Origin: Phenylobacterium koreense
Lineage (GTDB): Bacteria; Pseudomonadota; Alphaproteobacteria; Caulobacterales; Caulobacteraceae
Reading direction: 5' to 3'
DNA length: 64,000 bases
Assembly: GCF_040545335.1 (NCBI RefSeq)
Contig: NZ_JBEPLU010000002.1
Span: 372,001-436,000, forward strand
Part shown: positions 30,526 to 40,387 of the stretch, in pieces
Layout of the letters: each line of letters begins with the position of its first letter
How positions within the stretch are numbered: position 1 is the first letter of the stretch
Made by a program: the position numbers and the translations under genes
The notes under the pieces: model-generated
Told to the model about the DNA's origin: nothing
The model's database searches: none
What the model saw: the letters and a program-made list of their open reading frames with translations, nothing else

Positions 30526-31704
30526 ATGGTTGCTGGTTCTGCGAGCAATGCGGGCGGTCGTCCGCGGCTGGGCGGCGTTGAATCCCTGCGCGCCTACGCT
30601 GCGTTCGCCATCGTCATCTTCCACGTTATCCACCTGGCCCAGGCGCCGGTTCCGCAAAGCCTGGAGTTCATGAAGGACTTCTTCGGCTACGGCGTGCCGC
30701 TGTTCTTCGTGGTCAGCGCCTTCAGTCTCGCCTACGGCTATGACGGGCGCGTATTCGGCGACGGCCGGCTGCAGGAGTTCTACCTGCGGCGGCTGCTGCG
30801 GATCGCCCCCCTCTATTACCTGGCCCTGGCGACCTGGATGGCGGCCATGGCGCTGATCGGCGGACCGCCGCCGTCCCTCTCGCTCCTGGTCCTCTGCCTG
30901 ACCTTCCTGTTCAACCTCGCTCCCGACGCGGTGGACGGCATCGCGCCGGCGTCGTGGTCGATCGGCGTGGAGATGCTCTTCTACGTGATCTTCCCGTTCG
31001 TGATGGCCCTGGCCCGGACGCTTCCGCGGGCGATCCTCGTGACCGTGGCCTTCGGCGGCCTCGCCCTAGTCTTCGCGGCGACCGGCACGCGCTTGAAGCT
31101 GAACCCGTCCTTCGTGGTCCATGGACTGCTCTTCAACCTGCCCTATTTCGGCTTTGGCCTGATCGCCTTCAGACTCTCCCAGTTCGCCAGCCCGCGGCTG
31201 GGCGGCGTCCTCACAATCGCCGGCCTTGTGATGACGGTAGCCATGTGGGCGAGCGCGAGCATGCTGGCCGGCCGCATCGGCTGGACCGTCAATATCCTCT
31301 ACATGATGGCCTGGGGCGCGCCCTTCGCGCTGATCTGCCTGGGCATGGCGCTACGGCCTCTCGCCATCCTCTCCAATCCCGCTACCGAGTTCCTCGGCAA
31401 GATCAGCTTCGGCCTCTATCTCGGGCATCCCCAGGTGATCTTCGTGCTCAGCCAACTCGGCGTCTACGAACGCATCCAGGAGATCCCCGGCGGGTCCGGC
31501 GTCACCTTCCCGCTGGCGGTGCTCGTCACCTCCGCCGCGCTGATCCCGATCGCCTGGGTGCTCTATGCCTTCATCGAGCGCCCAGGCATGGAGCTTGGTC
31601 GCCGGTGGGGACGCCGCCTGCGGGCGGCGTCCTCCGCACCCGCGCGGACGGCCGACGGCTTGATCGCGGCGCAAGCCGCCCCGCCTTCTGCAGAACAGAT
31701 TTGA
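30526..31704 (+). CDS. acyltransferase 3 family membrane protein
   Basis: A 392-aa polytopic membrane protein of the OafA/YrhL/NodX family, which transfers acyl groups to sugars of surface polysaccharides. The start has LGGVESLRAYAAFAIVIFHVIHLAQ, including the H of the helix-1 motif, then FFGYGVPLFFVVSAFSLAYGY and RRLLRIAPLYYLAL, the conserved R-x10-H-type pattern. About ten hydrophobic segments follow. The acceptor is unknown. It is not in an obvious polysaccharide cluster; a flippase and glycosyltransferase pair lies 13 kb away. Confidence 0.88.
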   Translation: MVAGSASNAGGRPRLGGVESLRAYAAFAIVIFHVIHLAQAPVPQSLEFMKDFFGYGVPLFFVVSAFSLAYGYDGRVFGDGRLQEFYLRRLLRIAPLYYLALATWMAAMALIGGPPPSLSLLVLCLTFLFNLAPDAVDGIAPASWSIGVEMLFYVIFPFVMALARTLPRAILVTVAFGGLALVFAATGTRLKLNPSFVVHGLLFNLPYFGFGLIAFRLSQFASPRLGGVLTIAGLVMTVAMWASASMLAGRIGWTVNILYMMAWGAPFALICLGMALRPLAILSNPATEFLGKISFGLYLGHPQVIFVLSQLGVYERIQEIPGGSGVTFPLAVLVTSAALIPIAWVLYAFIERPGMELGRRWGRRLRAASSAPARTADGLIAAQAAPPSAEQI

Positions 31705-31817
31705 CTTGAGCCCGTCACGCCGTATCTTCCGGCGCGCACGGCGATCGCCGTTCGCGCCGCCGCGGCTCGTCGCCGGCTTTTGACCCTGAGCGGACTTTCC
31801 GCTCCCATTGCTGCTGA

Positions 31818-33308
31818 ATGACCGAATTTTCCGAACTGGGCCTGTCCCCCGCGACGCTTCAGGCCGTCGCCGATACGGGCTACACGACCGCTACTCCCAT
31901 CCAGGCGCAGGCCATCCCGGTCGCCCTACAGGGACGCGACGTCCTAGGCATCGCCCAGACCGGCACCGGCAAGACCGCTGCCTTCACCCTGCCGATGATC
32001 GAGCGTCTGGCGGCCGGGCGCTCCAAGGCGCGTATGCCTCGTTCGCTGGTCCTGGCGCCCACGCGTGAGTTGGCCGATCAGGTCGCCGCCTCGTTCGAGC
32101 GCTACTCCAGGGGCCAGAAGCGCACCCTCTCTTGGGCCCTGCTCATCGGCGGCGTCTCCTTCGGCGACCAGGAACTGAAACTCGACCGCGGCGTCGACGT
32201 GCTCATCGCCACCCCCGGCCGCCTGCTCGACCATTTCGAGCGCGGCAAGCTGCTGCTGACCGGCGTACAGATCCTGGTGGTCGACGAAGCCGACCGCATG
32301 CTCGACATGGGTTTCATCCCGGACATCGAACGCATCTTCAAGCTGACGCCGCCCAAGAAACAGACCCTGTTCTTCTCGGCGACCATGCCGCCCGAGATCA
32401 CCCGGCTCACCAAACAGTTCCTGAACGATCCGCAGCGGATCGAGGTCGCGCGCCCGGCCACCACGGCCGAGACCATCAAGCAACACATCCTGCGCCTGCC
32501 GACCTCCGACCCGAAAGCCAAGCGGACCGCGCTGCGCATGCTGATCGAGCGTAGCGACATCAAGAACGGCATCGTCTTCTGCAACCGGAAGTCGGAAGTC
32601 GATATCGTCGCCAAGTCCCTGAAGAAACATGGCTTCGACGCCGGCGCCATTCATGGCGACCTGGACCAGACGACCCGGATGCGGACCCTGGAAAGCTTCC
32701 GCAATGGCGGCCTGAAGCTGCTCTGCGCCTCGGACGTCGCCGCGCGGGGGCTCGACATTCCGGACGTCAGCCACGTCTTCAACTACGACGTGCCGCACCA
32801 TGCCGACGATTACGTGCACCGCATTGGGCGGACAGGTCGGGCCGGACGCACCGGCGAGGCCTTCATGATCGTCACGCCGGCCGACGCCAAGAACATCGAC
32901 AAGGTGCTCAAGCTGATCGGCAAGGTCCCCGAAGAGGTGACCATCGAAGGCGTCGACTTCGCCGCCATCAAGGACGAGCGCCGTGCGAACGGCCGTGAAC
33001 GGGGCGGTCGAAGCAGTGAGCGCGGCCGTGGTCGCGAGCGCCCCCGCCCCGTGGCGCCGCATGGCGAAGTCGCCGCGATGGAGCCCCTCGTCCCCGCTCC
33101 CGCTGAGGAACCGACGCCGAAGCGCAAGGCCTCGCGACGCGCTGAGGCCGCCGAACCGGCGCCGTTCGCGCCTGAACCTCCGCGCCGAAGCGCACGTCGC
33201 AGCGAGAGCGACAAAGGCGATAAGGGCGACAAGGAAGTGGTGGGTTTCGGCGCCGACGTGCCGGCCTTCCTGCTCCGCCGGACGCCGCTGACGCCTTCGG
33301 CAGAATAA
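31818..33308 (+). CDS. DEAD-box RNA helicase (RhlE-like)
   Basis: A 496-aa ATP-dependent RNA helicase. Motifs in order: phenylalanine/Q motif (FSELGLSPATLQAV; TPIQAQAIP), AQTGTGKT, APTRELADQ, TPGRLLDHF, DEADRMLDMGF, SATMP, then domain 2 with GIVFCNRKSEVD, HGDLDQTTR, ARGLDIPDVSHVFNYDVP and HRIGRTGRAGR. The C-terminal 110 residues are an Arg/Pro/Glu-rich low-complexity tail (RERGGRSSERGRGRER), typical of RhlE-like helicases and likely RNA-binding. Possible roles are ribosome assembly or the RNase E degradosome; which one cannot be settled from sequence. Confidence 0.93.
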   Translation: MTEFSELGLSPATLQAVADTGYTTATPIQAQAIPVALQGRDVLGIAQTGTGKTAAFTLPMIERLAAGRSKARMPRSLVLAPTRELADQVAASFERYSRGQKRTLSWALLIGGVSFGDQELKLDRGVDVLIATPGRLLDHFERGKLLLTGVQILVVDEADRMLDMGFIPDIERIFKLTPPKKQTLFFSATMPPEITRLTKQFLNDPQRIEVARPATTAETIKQHILRLPTSDPKAKRTALRMLIERSDIKNGIVFCNRKSEVDIVAKSLKKHGFDAGAIHGDLDQTTRMRTLESFRNGGLKLLCASDVAARGLDIPDVSHVFNYDVPHHADDYVHRIGRTGRAGRTGEAFMIVTPADAKNIDKVLKLIGKVPEEVTIEGVDFAAIKDERRANGRERGGRSSERGRGRERPRPVAPHGEVAAMEPLVPAPAEEPTPKRKASRRAEAAEPAPFAPEPPRRSARRSESDKGDKGDKEVVGFGADVPAFLLRRTPLTPSAE

Positions 33309-33417
33309 GCTTAACTAACGGCCTTAACGGGTCGTTCGACTCTCTACACTAAGTCTGACCTCACTTCCGGGGCGCAGCCCGCAGGGCCGTGACCTGAAGG
33401 AACTCAGGAAAGACAGA

Positions 33418-34467
33418 ATGTCCGAAGAGATCGAAGCCAAGCTGCGCGGCCCTGGCGCCTATGCGCTGGCTCGTCACGCGCTGGCGGCCATGGAGGCGCA
33501 CGCGGCCTGGCCGACACCCGTCAATTTCGAACTCTGGACCTATTTCGTCGGGGCCCCCGACAGCCCTCTCGGGCGGGAGATCGCCCGCCTCCTCTCCACG
33601 GGCGAAGCCTTCACCGATCTTGTCGCCGACGAACTGGCCGCCGCCTATCTTCCGAAAGCTAAACTCTCCGAGCAAATCCGCGACGCGGGCGACGCCCTCA
33701 CCAAGGAACTGGATGCGGTCAGCCTGGCGATCAAGACCGCCCAGAAATCCAGCGAAGCCTATGGCGACACCCTAGCGGGCGCCTCGCGCACCCTCACAGG
33801 CCCCGCCGGCTTCGATCTCAAGGCGATGGTCGACACGCTGATCAGCGCCACTCGTCAGGTGCAGCAGGAGAACAAACTCCTCGAGTCCCGCCTCTCGGAA
33901 TCGACCAGCCAGGTGGTCAAGCTGCGCGAGCACCTGGAGCAGGTGCGCCGCGAAGCCACTACCGACGGCCTCACCAACCTCGCCAATCGCAAGGCCTTCG
34001 ATGAAGAACTCGCCCGCGCTTGCGCCGACGCGGTCTCCGACGGCCAGAACCTGACCCTCGCCCTTATCGACATCGACCACTTCAAGACCTTCAACGACAC
34101 CTGGGGGCACCAGACCGGCGACCAGGTGATCCGTTATGTCGCCAGCGTGATCGGGCGTGTCGGCGCCCCGCCCCGCTTCGCCGCCCGCTATGGCGGCGAA
34201 GAGTTCGCCCTCATCTTTCCGAGAGAGCGCGTCGAGCAGGCGGCCGCAGTGCTGGAGGACATCCGCGAAGAGGTCGGCTCACGCATGCTCAAGCGCCGCT
34301 CCACCAATGACGACCTCGGAGCCATCACCATTTCCGCTGGTCTCGCAGAGCTACGGGGCGGCGAAGGCGCCCACGGCCTGATGGAGCGCGCCGACAAAGC
34401 GCTCTATGTCTCCAAGCGCAGCGGCCGCAACCGCGTGAGCACTGCCGAGCACTCCGTCGCCGCCTGA
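33418..34467 (+). CDS. GGDEF-domain diguanylate cyclase
   Basis: A 349-aa protein predicted to make cyclic di-GMP. The C-terminal GGDEF domain (about 170-340) begins at ATTDGLTNLANRKAFDEEL, has LALIDIDHFKTFND and the active site RYGGEEFALIFPRE, and an intact GLAELRGGEGAHGLMERADKALYVSKRSGRNRV end. The RxxD inhibitory I-site that normally lies nine residues before GGEEF is absent (APPR), so feedback inhibition is probably lost. The N-terminal 160 residues are helical and soluble with a coiled coil (residues about 125-170) that could dimerise the cyclase. No sensor domain is recognised. Confidence 0.92.
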   Translation: MSEEIEAKLRGPGAYALARHALAAMEAHAAWPTPVNFELWTYFVGAPDSPLGREIARLLSTGEAFTDLVADELAAAYLPKAKLSEQIRDAGDALTKELDAVSLAIKTAQKSSEAYGDTLAGASRTLTGPAGFDLKAMVDTLISATRQVQQENKLLESRLSESTSQVVKLREHLEQVRREATTDGLTNLANRKAFDEELARACADAVSDGQNLTLALIDIDHFKTFNDTWGHQTGDQVIRYVASVIGRVGAPPRFAARYGGEEFALIFPRERVEQAAAVLEDIREEVGSRMLKRRSTNDDLGAITISAGLAELRGGEGAHGLMERADKALYVSKRSGRNRVSTAEHSVAA

Positions 34468-34541
34468 GGCGCTTTCCCTCTAGCCTGACGTCAGGACATA
34501 TCCTCTTTAGTCTCGCGAAAAGGCGCACGAGGGAGGATGTC

Positions 34542-35339
34542 ATGGCCTATGAGAAGATCAGAACGGCGACGACCGACGGCATCGGCGTCATCACCTTGGC
34601 CGACCCCTCGACCTTGAACGCTGCCGGCCTCGACCTGATGGACGAGCTACAGCATGCCACCGACACGATGAAGGCCGACGAGGTCATCCGTTGTCTGATC
34701 ATCACCGGCGAGGGCCGCGGCTTCTGCTCCGGCGCGAACCTCTCGGGACGCGGGACCGCTCCGGCCAACCCGGATCCGGACGGACCGGACGCAGGCTCGG
34801 TCCTGGAGAGCGTCTACAACCCCTTCATGACGGCGATCCGCGACTATCCGATCCCGATCGTCACGGCTGTGAACGGTCCTGCTGCGGGCGTCGGCTGCTC
34901 CCTGGCCCTGATGGGCGACATCATCGTCGCCGCCGAGAGCGCCTATTTCCTCCAGGCGTTCCGGCGCATCGGCCTGGTTCCGGACGGAGGGTCGACCTAC
35001 CTGCTGCCACGCTTCATCGGCAAGGCTCGGGCCATGGAAATGGCTCTGCTCGGCGAGAAGATCACCGCCTCGACCGCCGAGAGCTGGGGCCTCATCAATC
35101 GCTGCGTGCCCGACGACAGGCTGATGCCTACCGCCATGGAGTTCGCCAAGGCGCTCGCCACCGGACCCAAGGCGCTCGGCTCGATCCGCAAGCTCATCTG
35201 GGACAGCCTGGACGACGAGTGGTCAGGCCAGCTCCACGCCGAGCGTCTGGCGCAAAAGGCTGCAGGACGGACCGAGGACAATCGCGAAGGGGTTCTCGCC
35301 TTCCTGCAGAAGCGGCCCGCCGTCTTCAAGGGGCGCTAG
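34542..35339 (+). CDS. enoyl-CoA hydratase/isomerase family protein
   Basis: A 265-aa crotonase-fold enzyme. The CoA-binding and oxyanion segments are visible as GEGRGFCSGANLSG and VNGPAAGVGCSLALMGDIIVA. The second catalytic position, usually Glu in hydratases, is Asp here (IGLVPDGGSTYLLPRFIG), the pattern of PaaG-like isomerases rather than hydratases. The C-terminal part (GKARAMEMALLGEKITA...WGLINRCVPDD) is standard. Its last 14 bp overlap the end of the convergent ltrA gene. The substrate is unknown. Confidence 0.9.
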   Translation: MAYEKIRTATTDGIGVITLADPSTLNAAGLDLMDELQHATDTMKADEVIRCLIITGEGRGFCSGANLSGRGTAPANPDPDGPDAGSVLESVYNPFMTAIRDYPIPIVTAVNGPAAGVGCSLALMGDIIVAAESAYFLQAFRRIGLVPDGGSTYLLPRFIGKARAMEMALLGEKITASTAESWGLINRCVPDDRLMPTAMEFAKALATGPKALGSIRKLIWDSLDDEWSGQLHAERLAQKAAGRTEDNREGVLAFLQKRPAVFKGR

Positions 35340-36519
35340 TGGTCGCGCGCCGTTCGCGGCGGCGCAGCAGGAGGGTCTCCGAACCCGCCACCGCCACGAG
35401 GACACCGGAAGTCGCCAGGCTCAGAGTCATCGGCGTCATAGCGCCTGCGACCGGCGCGAGCAGCGCAAGAGCCAGCAGACCGCCCAGGTGCGAGCGGGGC
35501 GCCTTGCCTATGGTCGCCCGCCGGAATAGGGCGTCGCCCGCGAGATAGATGCCAGGGCCGCCCAGCAACACCAGGGCGGTCCCAAGGTCCACCGGGCCTA
35601 GCGGGTGGGTCAGGGCCAGCTCGTCGCCGACGGCTGTGACCACGATGCCGGCGACCAACGGCAGATGGATATAGGTGTAGGCGAGCCGCGCAAGACGCCC
35701 CGGATCGTCGGACTTTGCGATCCTCTGGCTAGCGCGCTCGGCGGCGGCGTCGAAATAGATCCACCACATCGACACGCTGGCGGCGAACGCCGCGCCGAAT
35801 GCTGTCGCTGCGGAAGCGGTCATCGGCAGTTCGGCGAAAGTGGCGCCGGTCACAAGGATCGACTCCCCCAGAGCAATGATCACGAACAGCGCGCAGCGTT
35901 CGGCCATGTGGCCGCCCTCCACCACCCAATCGGTCGAAGCCGAGCGTCCCAGGCCCGGCGTCCAGAACCCCATCGAAGGGCCTGCGAACTCGATCGCCAC
36001 GGCGAGCGCCCATAGGGCCAGGCGTGCTCCCCCCTCCGAGAGCCCCCCCACGATCCAGAAGATTCCTGAGAAGGCCAGCCAGGCGGTGATGCGAACGAAG
36101 TTCAAGTAGTTCTGAGGGTTATGCCGGCGCAAGGCCCACAGCGCAAAGCTCGACCGCCCCACCTGCATGAAGACGAACGCGCAGGCGAACTGCAGCCCCT
36201 TTTCCCCAAAGGCATCGGGCAGCGACATGGTCAGGAACAGGCCCGCCAGCATCAGGACGATCAGCATCAGCCGCACTGCCTGGCGCTCCGGGTCGAGCCA
36301 GTTCGTGATCCAGCAGGTGAAGATCCAGACCCACCAGACCGCCAGGAACAGCAATCCGGTCTCTACCGCCCCCATCGGCGTGAGGTTCTTCAGCAGGCCG
36401 TGCGAGAGCTGCGTCACCGCAAAGACGAAGACCAGGTCGAAGAACAGCTCGACGAACGTAACGCGGTGATGATCGTGTCCCGTCCGCGTACGCTGCAGGT
36501 CGATCCGCGAGCTGAACAT
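35326..36519 (-). CDS. low temperature requirement protein A family membrane protein
   Basis: A 397-aa polytopic membrane protein of the LtrA family. The family opening is clear: HHRVTFVELFFDLVFVFAVTQLSH, then WWVWIFTCWITNWLDPE and ALGESILVTGATF. About twelve hydrophobic segments follow. The biochemical activity of LtrA is not established; the name comes from a Listeria cold-sensitivity phenotype. The ATG at 36519 (MFSSRIDLQR) is preferred to a GTG 20 codons upstream that adds an Arg-rich leader. Confidence 0.88.
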   Translation of the reverse strand: MFSSRIDLQRTRTGHDHHRVTFVELFFDLVFVFAVTQLSHGLLKNLTPMGAVETGLLFLAVWWVWIFTCWITNWLDPERQAVRLMLIVLMLAGLFLTMSLPDAFGEKGLQFACAFVFMQVGRSSFALWALRRHNPQNYLNFVRITAWLAFSGIFWIVGGLSEGGARLALWALAVAIEFAGPSMGFWTPGLGRSASTDWVVEGGHMAERCALFVIIALGESILVTGATFAELPMTASAATAFGAAFAASVSMWWIYFDAAAERASQRIAKSDDPGRLARLAYTYIHLPLVAGIVVTAVGDELALTHPLGPVDLGTALVLLGGPGIYLAGDALFRRATIGKAPRSHLGGLLALALLAPVAGAMTPMTLSLATSGVLVAVAGSETLLLRRRERRATTSAP

Positions 36520-36603
36520 GCCTTCTCCATCGTCCGAACCGGATCGGCGGAGCCTGAGGCGCGCCGCGTTCGGCGTCACCTCCCGATGTGCAATTTTACG
36601 AAA

Positions 36604-37005
36604 TTAGGAGTCGAGGGTCTTGGCGGGTTCGATGGTGACGCTCTCGCCGCACCCGCAGGCGTCCGTCTCGTTCGGGTTCCGGAACACGAACTTCGCCGCC
36701 AGCCGGGTGGCGACGTAGTCGATCTCGGTCCCGATCAGGAACAGAACCGCCTTCGGCTCGACCAGGATGGTCACGCCCTTGTCCTCGACCACCTCGTCCA
36801 GCGGCCCGGCCTGCTCGGCATATTCCAGGATATATTCCTGGCCCGCGCAGCCGCCGTTCTTCACCCCTACGCGCAAGCCCGCATAAGGCTTTTCGGCCTT
36901 GTCCATGATCTCGCGGACGCGTGCGGCGGCCGCTTCGGTCAAGGTGACGACCTTGGGCCGGGGACGACGGGCGCGGGGCGCAGGGCTGGCGGACAGTTGG
37001 GTCAT
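36604..37005 (-). CDS. sufA: A-type iron-sulfur carrier protein (SufA/IscA family)
   Basis: A 133-aa Fe-S carrier, last gene of the suf operon. The HesB-like core has the three conserved cysteines as GGCAGQEY and the C-terminal ACGCGES. An N-terminal Pro/Arg-rich extension of about 18 residues precedes VVTLTEAAAARVREIM. It follows the SufT-type gene by 19 bp. Family members accept clusters from the SufBCD scaffold and pass them to apoproteins, which here could include the nuo Fe-S subunits (inference). Confidence 0.93.
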   Translation of the reverse strand: MTQLSASPAPRARRPRPKVVTLTEAAAARVREIMDKAEKPYAGLRVGVKNGGCAGQEYILEYAEQAGPLDEVVEDKGVTILVEPKAVLFLIGTEIDYVATRLAAKFVFRNPNETDACGCGESVTIEPAKTLDS

Positions 37006-37024
37006 GCTCGAATCCTATATGGGG

Positions 37025-37399
37025 TCAGAACATGTTGAGTTGAAGCTTGGCCTCGTCCGACATGCGCGAAGGATCCCACGGCGGGTCGAAGACCAGCTCG
37101 ACAGTCACGTTACGTACGCCCGGAATTTCCCTGACCGCATCCTGCACCCAGCCCGGCATATCGCCGGCGACCGGGCAGCCTGGCGCCGTCAGGGTCATGT
37201 CGATGGCCACGTCCTTGTCGTCGGAGACATCGACCTTGTAGATCAGGCCCAGCTCGTAGATGTCGACCGGGATCTCCGGGTCGAACACCGTCTTCAGCTT
37301 CTCGATCAGTTGATCGGTCAGCGCATCCAGCTCTGCCTGTGACAGCGCGGGGGTCGTGATCGGCTCGATGGAGGCGGCGTCGTCCATGATCATACTCAA
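37025..37399 (-). CDS. sufT: DUF59/MIP18-family Fe-S assembly protein (SufT-like)
   Basis: A 124-aa protein with the MIP18/DUF59 fold. Visible is the family core VFDPEIPVDIYELGLIYKV followed by MTLTAPGCPVAGDMPGWVQDAV, whose Cys is conserved in the TAPGCP motif, and ELVFDPPWDPSRMSDEAKLQLNMF, the family's characteristic end. Such proteins assist Fe-S cluster maturation, and this form is commonly embedded in suf operons between sufS and sufA. It overlaps sufS by 4 bp (37396-37399). Confidence 0.93.
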   Translation of the reverse strand: MSMIMDDAASIEPITTPALSQAELDALTDQLIEKLKTVFDPEIPVDIYELGLIYKVDVSDDKDVAIDMTLTAPGCPVAGDMPGWVQDAVREIPGVRNVTVELVFDPPWDPSRMSDEAKLQLNMF

Positions 37400-38613
37400 G
37401 CGAAAAAGGCCTGGGTGCGGGTCAGCGCGTCGACGAAAGCGTCGGCCTCCCCTTCGGTGTTATATAGGGCGAAGGACGCCCGGGCGCTTGCGGTCAGGCC
37501 GAAACGCCGCATCAGCGGCTCGGCGCAATGGGTGCCGGCGCGGACCGCCACGCCATAGCGGTCGAGGATCTGGGCCACGTCATGGGCGTGAGCGCCGTCG
37601 ACGGTGAAGGCCATGATCGCGCCCTTGCCTGGCGCCTCGCCGATGACTCGCAGCCAGTTGGCGCCCCTCAGGCCCTCGCGCACACGCGCATAGAGCCGCG
37701 CTTCGTGCTCTGCCGCCGCCTTTCGATCGATGCCGTTCAGCCACTCGACGGCTGCGCCGAGGCCGATGGCCTCGATGATCGGCGGCGTGCCGGCCTCGAA
37801 CCGATGCGGCGGATCGGCGTAGGTGATCGCCTCCAGCCGCACTTCGCCGATCATCTCGCCGCCGCCCTGATAGGGCGGAAGGGCGGCCAGCGCCTGGCTC
37901 TTGCCGTACAGCACGCCGATCCCGGTCGGCCCGTAGAGCTTGTGGCCGGAGAAAACGTAGAAATCGACGTCGAGGGCCTTCACGTCCACTGGCTGATGGA
38001 CGACGCCCTGGCAACCGTCGACCAGCACCTGGGCGCCGGCCGCGTGGGCGATGCGCGCGATCTCGGCGATCGGATTGATCGTCCCCAGCACATTGGACAT
38101 CTGAGTGACCGCGACCATCCGGGTCCGCTCGGTCAGCAGGCCCGGCAACGCCGCCAGATCGAGCTGGCCATCTTCCAGCACCGGTACGAACTTCAGCACC
38201 GCGCCCAGCCGCTCGCGCAGAAAATGCCAAGGAACGATGTTGGCGTGGTGCTCCATCACGGTGAGCACGATCTCGTCGCCCGGCTTGATCGTCGCCCCTA
38301 GGCCCGAAGCCACCAGGTTCACCGCCTCTGTGCCGCCCTTGGTGAAGACGATCTCGTTCTCGCCGGCGTTGACGAACCGGGCGATCGACTTGCGAGCGGC
38401 CTCGTAGGCGTCGGTCGTCTCGTTGGCCAGGGTGTGCAAGCCCCGGTGGACGTTGGAATAGGAGCTTTCCATCACCGCGGTCATAGCGTCGATCACGGCC
38501 CGCGGCTTCTGGGCCGAGGCGGCGCTATCCAGATAGACCAGCGGCTTGCCGTTCACCTGCCGACTGAGGATCGGGAATTGGGCGCGAACGGCCTCGACGT
38601 CGAAGGCCATCAT
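37396..38613 (-). CDS. sufS: cysteine desulfurase SufS
   Basis: A 405-aa PLP enzyme of the group II desulfurase type that extracts sulfur from cysteine for SufBCD. The N-terminus is FDVEAVRAQFPILSRQVNGKPLVYLDSAASAQKP, the PLP Lys lies in FSGHKLYGPTGIGVLYG, and the active Cys in RAGTHCAEPLMRRFG. The ATG at 38613 overlaps the sufD stop (ATGA); a second ATG follows immediately. A second, NifS-type desulfurase is encoded earlier in the same operon, so two sulfur donors coexist. Confidence 0.96.
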   Translation of the reverse strand: MMAFDVEAVRAQFPILSRQVNGKPLVYLDSAASAQKPRAVIDAMTAVMESSYSNVHRGLHTLANETTDAYEAARKSIARFVNAGENEIVFTKGGTEAVNLVASGLGATIKPGDEIVLTVMEHHANIVPWHFLRERLGAVLKFVPVLEDGQLDLAALPGLLTERTRMVAVTQMSNVLGTINPIAEIARIAHAAGAQVLVDGCQGVVHQPVDVKALDVDFYVFSGHKLYGPTGIGVLYGKSQALAALPPYQGGGEMIGEVRLEAITYADPPHRFEAGTPPIIEAIGLGAAVEWLNGIDRKAAAEHEARLYARVREGLRGANWLRVIGEAPGKGAIMAFTVDGAHAHDVAQILDRYGVAVRAGTHCAEPLMRRFGLTASARASFALYNTEGEADAFVDALTRTQAFFA

Positions 38614-39644
38614 GAGAGCTCCAGCCGCTCGGCGGCCCAGGCTTCCGCAGCCTCGCGTACCGCCTCGTTCTCGATCCGCTCGATCACCTCGCCGACGAAA
38701 GCCTGGGTCAGCAGCGCCTTCGCGACTTCCGCCGGCATGCCCCGCTGCTCGGCATAGAACAGCGCATCCTCGTCCAGGGCGCCGATCGTGTTGCCGTGAG
38801 CGCACTGTACGTCATCGGCGAAGATCAGCAGTTCGGGCCTTGCGTCGACCTCGGCCTTGTCGGACAGGATCAGCGCATGGTGCCCCATCCGCGCGTCCGT
38901 GCGGTCCGCGCCCTCGGCGACCACGATCCGGCCTTGAAAGACGCCGCGCGACTGATCCCGCACCACGCCCTTGGTGAGCTGGATGGTCGCGCCGTCCACG
39001 GCCTGATGGTCCACGATGGTGGTCAGGTCGGAATTGCGCTGGCCGGCCAGCAGATAGGCGCCATCCAGCCGAAGCTTCGCGCCGGCGCCGGGGTGGGCCA
39101 CGCGGGTCTCGATCCGCTGGCGCCGCGCGCCGTTCGTCAGGACCGTCTGGGCGAAGGAAGCCTCCGCCGCCAGCTCGACGCTCGCATCGACCACCGAGAC
39201 GCCCTCGGCGCCGTCATCGGCCAGCACCACCCGCTCGACCCGCGCGCCCTTGGCCAGGCGGATATTGATCCGGGTGTTGGACAGATAGCCAGCGCCGGCG
39301 CCCTCGTAGCTTTCCACGAGAGTCAGTGTTCCGCCCTCGCCCACCGACACCCATAGCTCGGCGTTGTGCGCGCCGGCTTCGGCCGTCGACAGGAAACGCC
39401 ACGCGACGAACCGCTCTTCGCCTGCCACGACCTCAAGATCGGTCGGGCCGCGCCCATTGACGACGCGGACCTCAGTGTCGACCCGCCCCGCGAGCGGGCT
39501 CGTCCAGGCCCACGCGCGCCCTTCCGGGGAGGCCGCCGGCACCTGACGGACCAGACCGCGCAGGTCCGTCCAACGCCAGTCCTCGTCCCGCTTGCCGGGC
39601 AGCAGGCTCGCGTCGCCGGAGGTGATCGCCTCAGCTACGTTCAC
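38610..39644 (-). CDS. sufD: Fe-S cluster assembly protein SufD
   Basis: A 344-aa beta-helical scaffold partner of SufB and SufC. Typical features are the long SufBD core and the C-terminal segment [49 protein letters not shown], including the His conserved in the SufBD interface. It lacks the SufB-specific Cys/Glu set. Starts 4 bp before the sufC stop (overlap 39641-39644) and overlaps sufS by 4 bp. Confidence 0.94.
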   Translation of the reverse strand: MNVAEAITSGDASLLPGKRDEDWRWTDLRGLVRQVPAASPEGRAWAWTSPLAGRVDTEVRVVNGRGPTDLEVVAGEERFVAWRFLSTAEAGAHNAELWVSVGEGGTLTLVESYEGAGAGYLSNTRINIRLAKGARVERVVLADDGAEGVSVVDASVELAAEASFAQTVLTNGARRQRIETRVAHPGAGAKLRLDGAYLLAGQRNSDLTTIVDHQAVDGATIQLTKGVVRDQSRGVFQGRIVVAEGADRTDARMGHHALILSDKAEVDARPELLIFADDVQCAHGNTIGALDEDALFYAEQRGMPAEVAKALLTQAFVGEVIERIENEAVREAAEAWAAERLELS

Positions 39645-40387
39645 GCCGCCCTCGCATACTTGTCGTAGCCTTCGCGCTCGAGCTCCAGCGCTAGTTCGGG
39701 TCCGCCGGAGGCGACGATGCGCCCCGCCGACAGCACGTGCACACGGTCGGGTTTGATGTAGTCCAGCAGCCGCTGATAGTGCGTGATAACCAGCATGGCG
39801 CGGTCCGGAGCCCGCATGGCGTTGACGCCTTCCGAAACAATCCGCAGGGCGTCGATGTCGAGACCGGAATCGGTTTCGTCGAGGATCAGAAACCGCGGCG
39901 AAAGCATCGCCATTTGAAAGATTTCCATCCGCTTCTTCTCACCACCGGAGAAGCCGACGTTCAGCGCGCGCTTAAGCATGTCGAAGTCGATCTTCAACGA
40001 CGCGGCAGCCGCCTTGGCGAGCTTCAGGAATTCCGGCGCCGTCATCTCCGGCTCGCCGCGCGCCTTGCGCTGAGCGTTCATCGCGGTGCGGATGAAGGTC
40101 AAGGCCGGAACCCCCGGAATCTCCAGCGGATATTGGAAGGACAGGAACAGCCCCTTGGCCGCGCGTTCGGCAGGCTCCAGCGACAGCAGGTCCTGGCCGT
40201 CGAGGCTCGCGGTCCCGCCCGTCACTTCATAGCCTTCACGGCCGGTCAGCACGTAGGACAGCGTCGATTTGCCCGCGCCGTTCGGGCCCATGATGGCATG
40301 CACCTCGCCGGCCGGAACCTCCAGGCTCACACCCTTGAGGATCTCGTTGCCGTCGACTTCGGCGCGCAGGTTGGAAATCGAAAGCAT
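39641..40387 (-). CDS. sufC: Fe-S cluster assembly ATPase SufC
   Basis: A 248-aa ABC-type ATPase that drives the SufBCD scaffold. Walker A is GPNGAGKST, the signature [14 protein letters not shown], and Walker [14 protein letters not shown], with SufC's typical ETDSGLD. It lacks membrane segments, consistent with a soluble ATPase. The stop of the preceding small gene abuts its start (40387 shared), so translation is coupled. Confidence 0.97.
   Translation of the reverse strand: MLSISNLRAEVDGNEILKGVSLEVPAGEVHAIMGPNGAGKSTLSYVLTGREGYEVTGGTASLDGQDLLSLEPAERAAKGLFLSFQYPLEIPGVPALTFIRTAMNAQRKARGEPEMTAPEFLKLAKAAAASLKIDFDMLKRALNVGFSGGEKKRMEIFQMAMLSPRFLILDETDSGLDIDALRIVSEGVNAMRAPDRAMLVITHYQRLLDYIKPDRVHVLSAGRIVASGGPELALELEREGYDKYARAA

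Noticed and set aside
33311..33327. TTAA pair upstream of the GGDEF gene resembling a CtrA site
   Set aside because: Spacing between the two TTAA is 9, not the 7 of the CtrA consensus TTAA-N7-TTAA.
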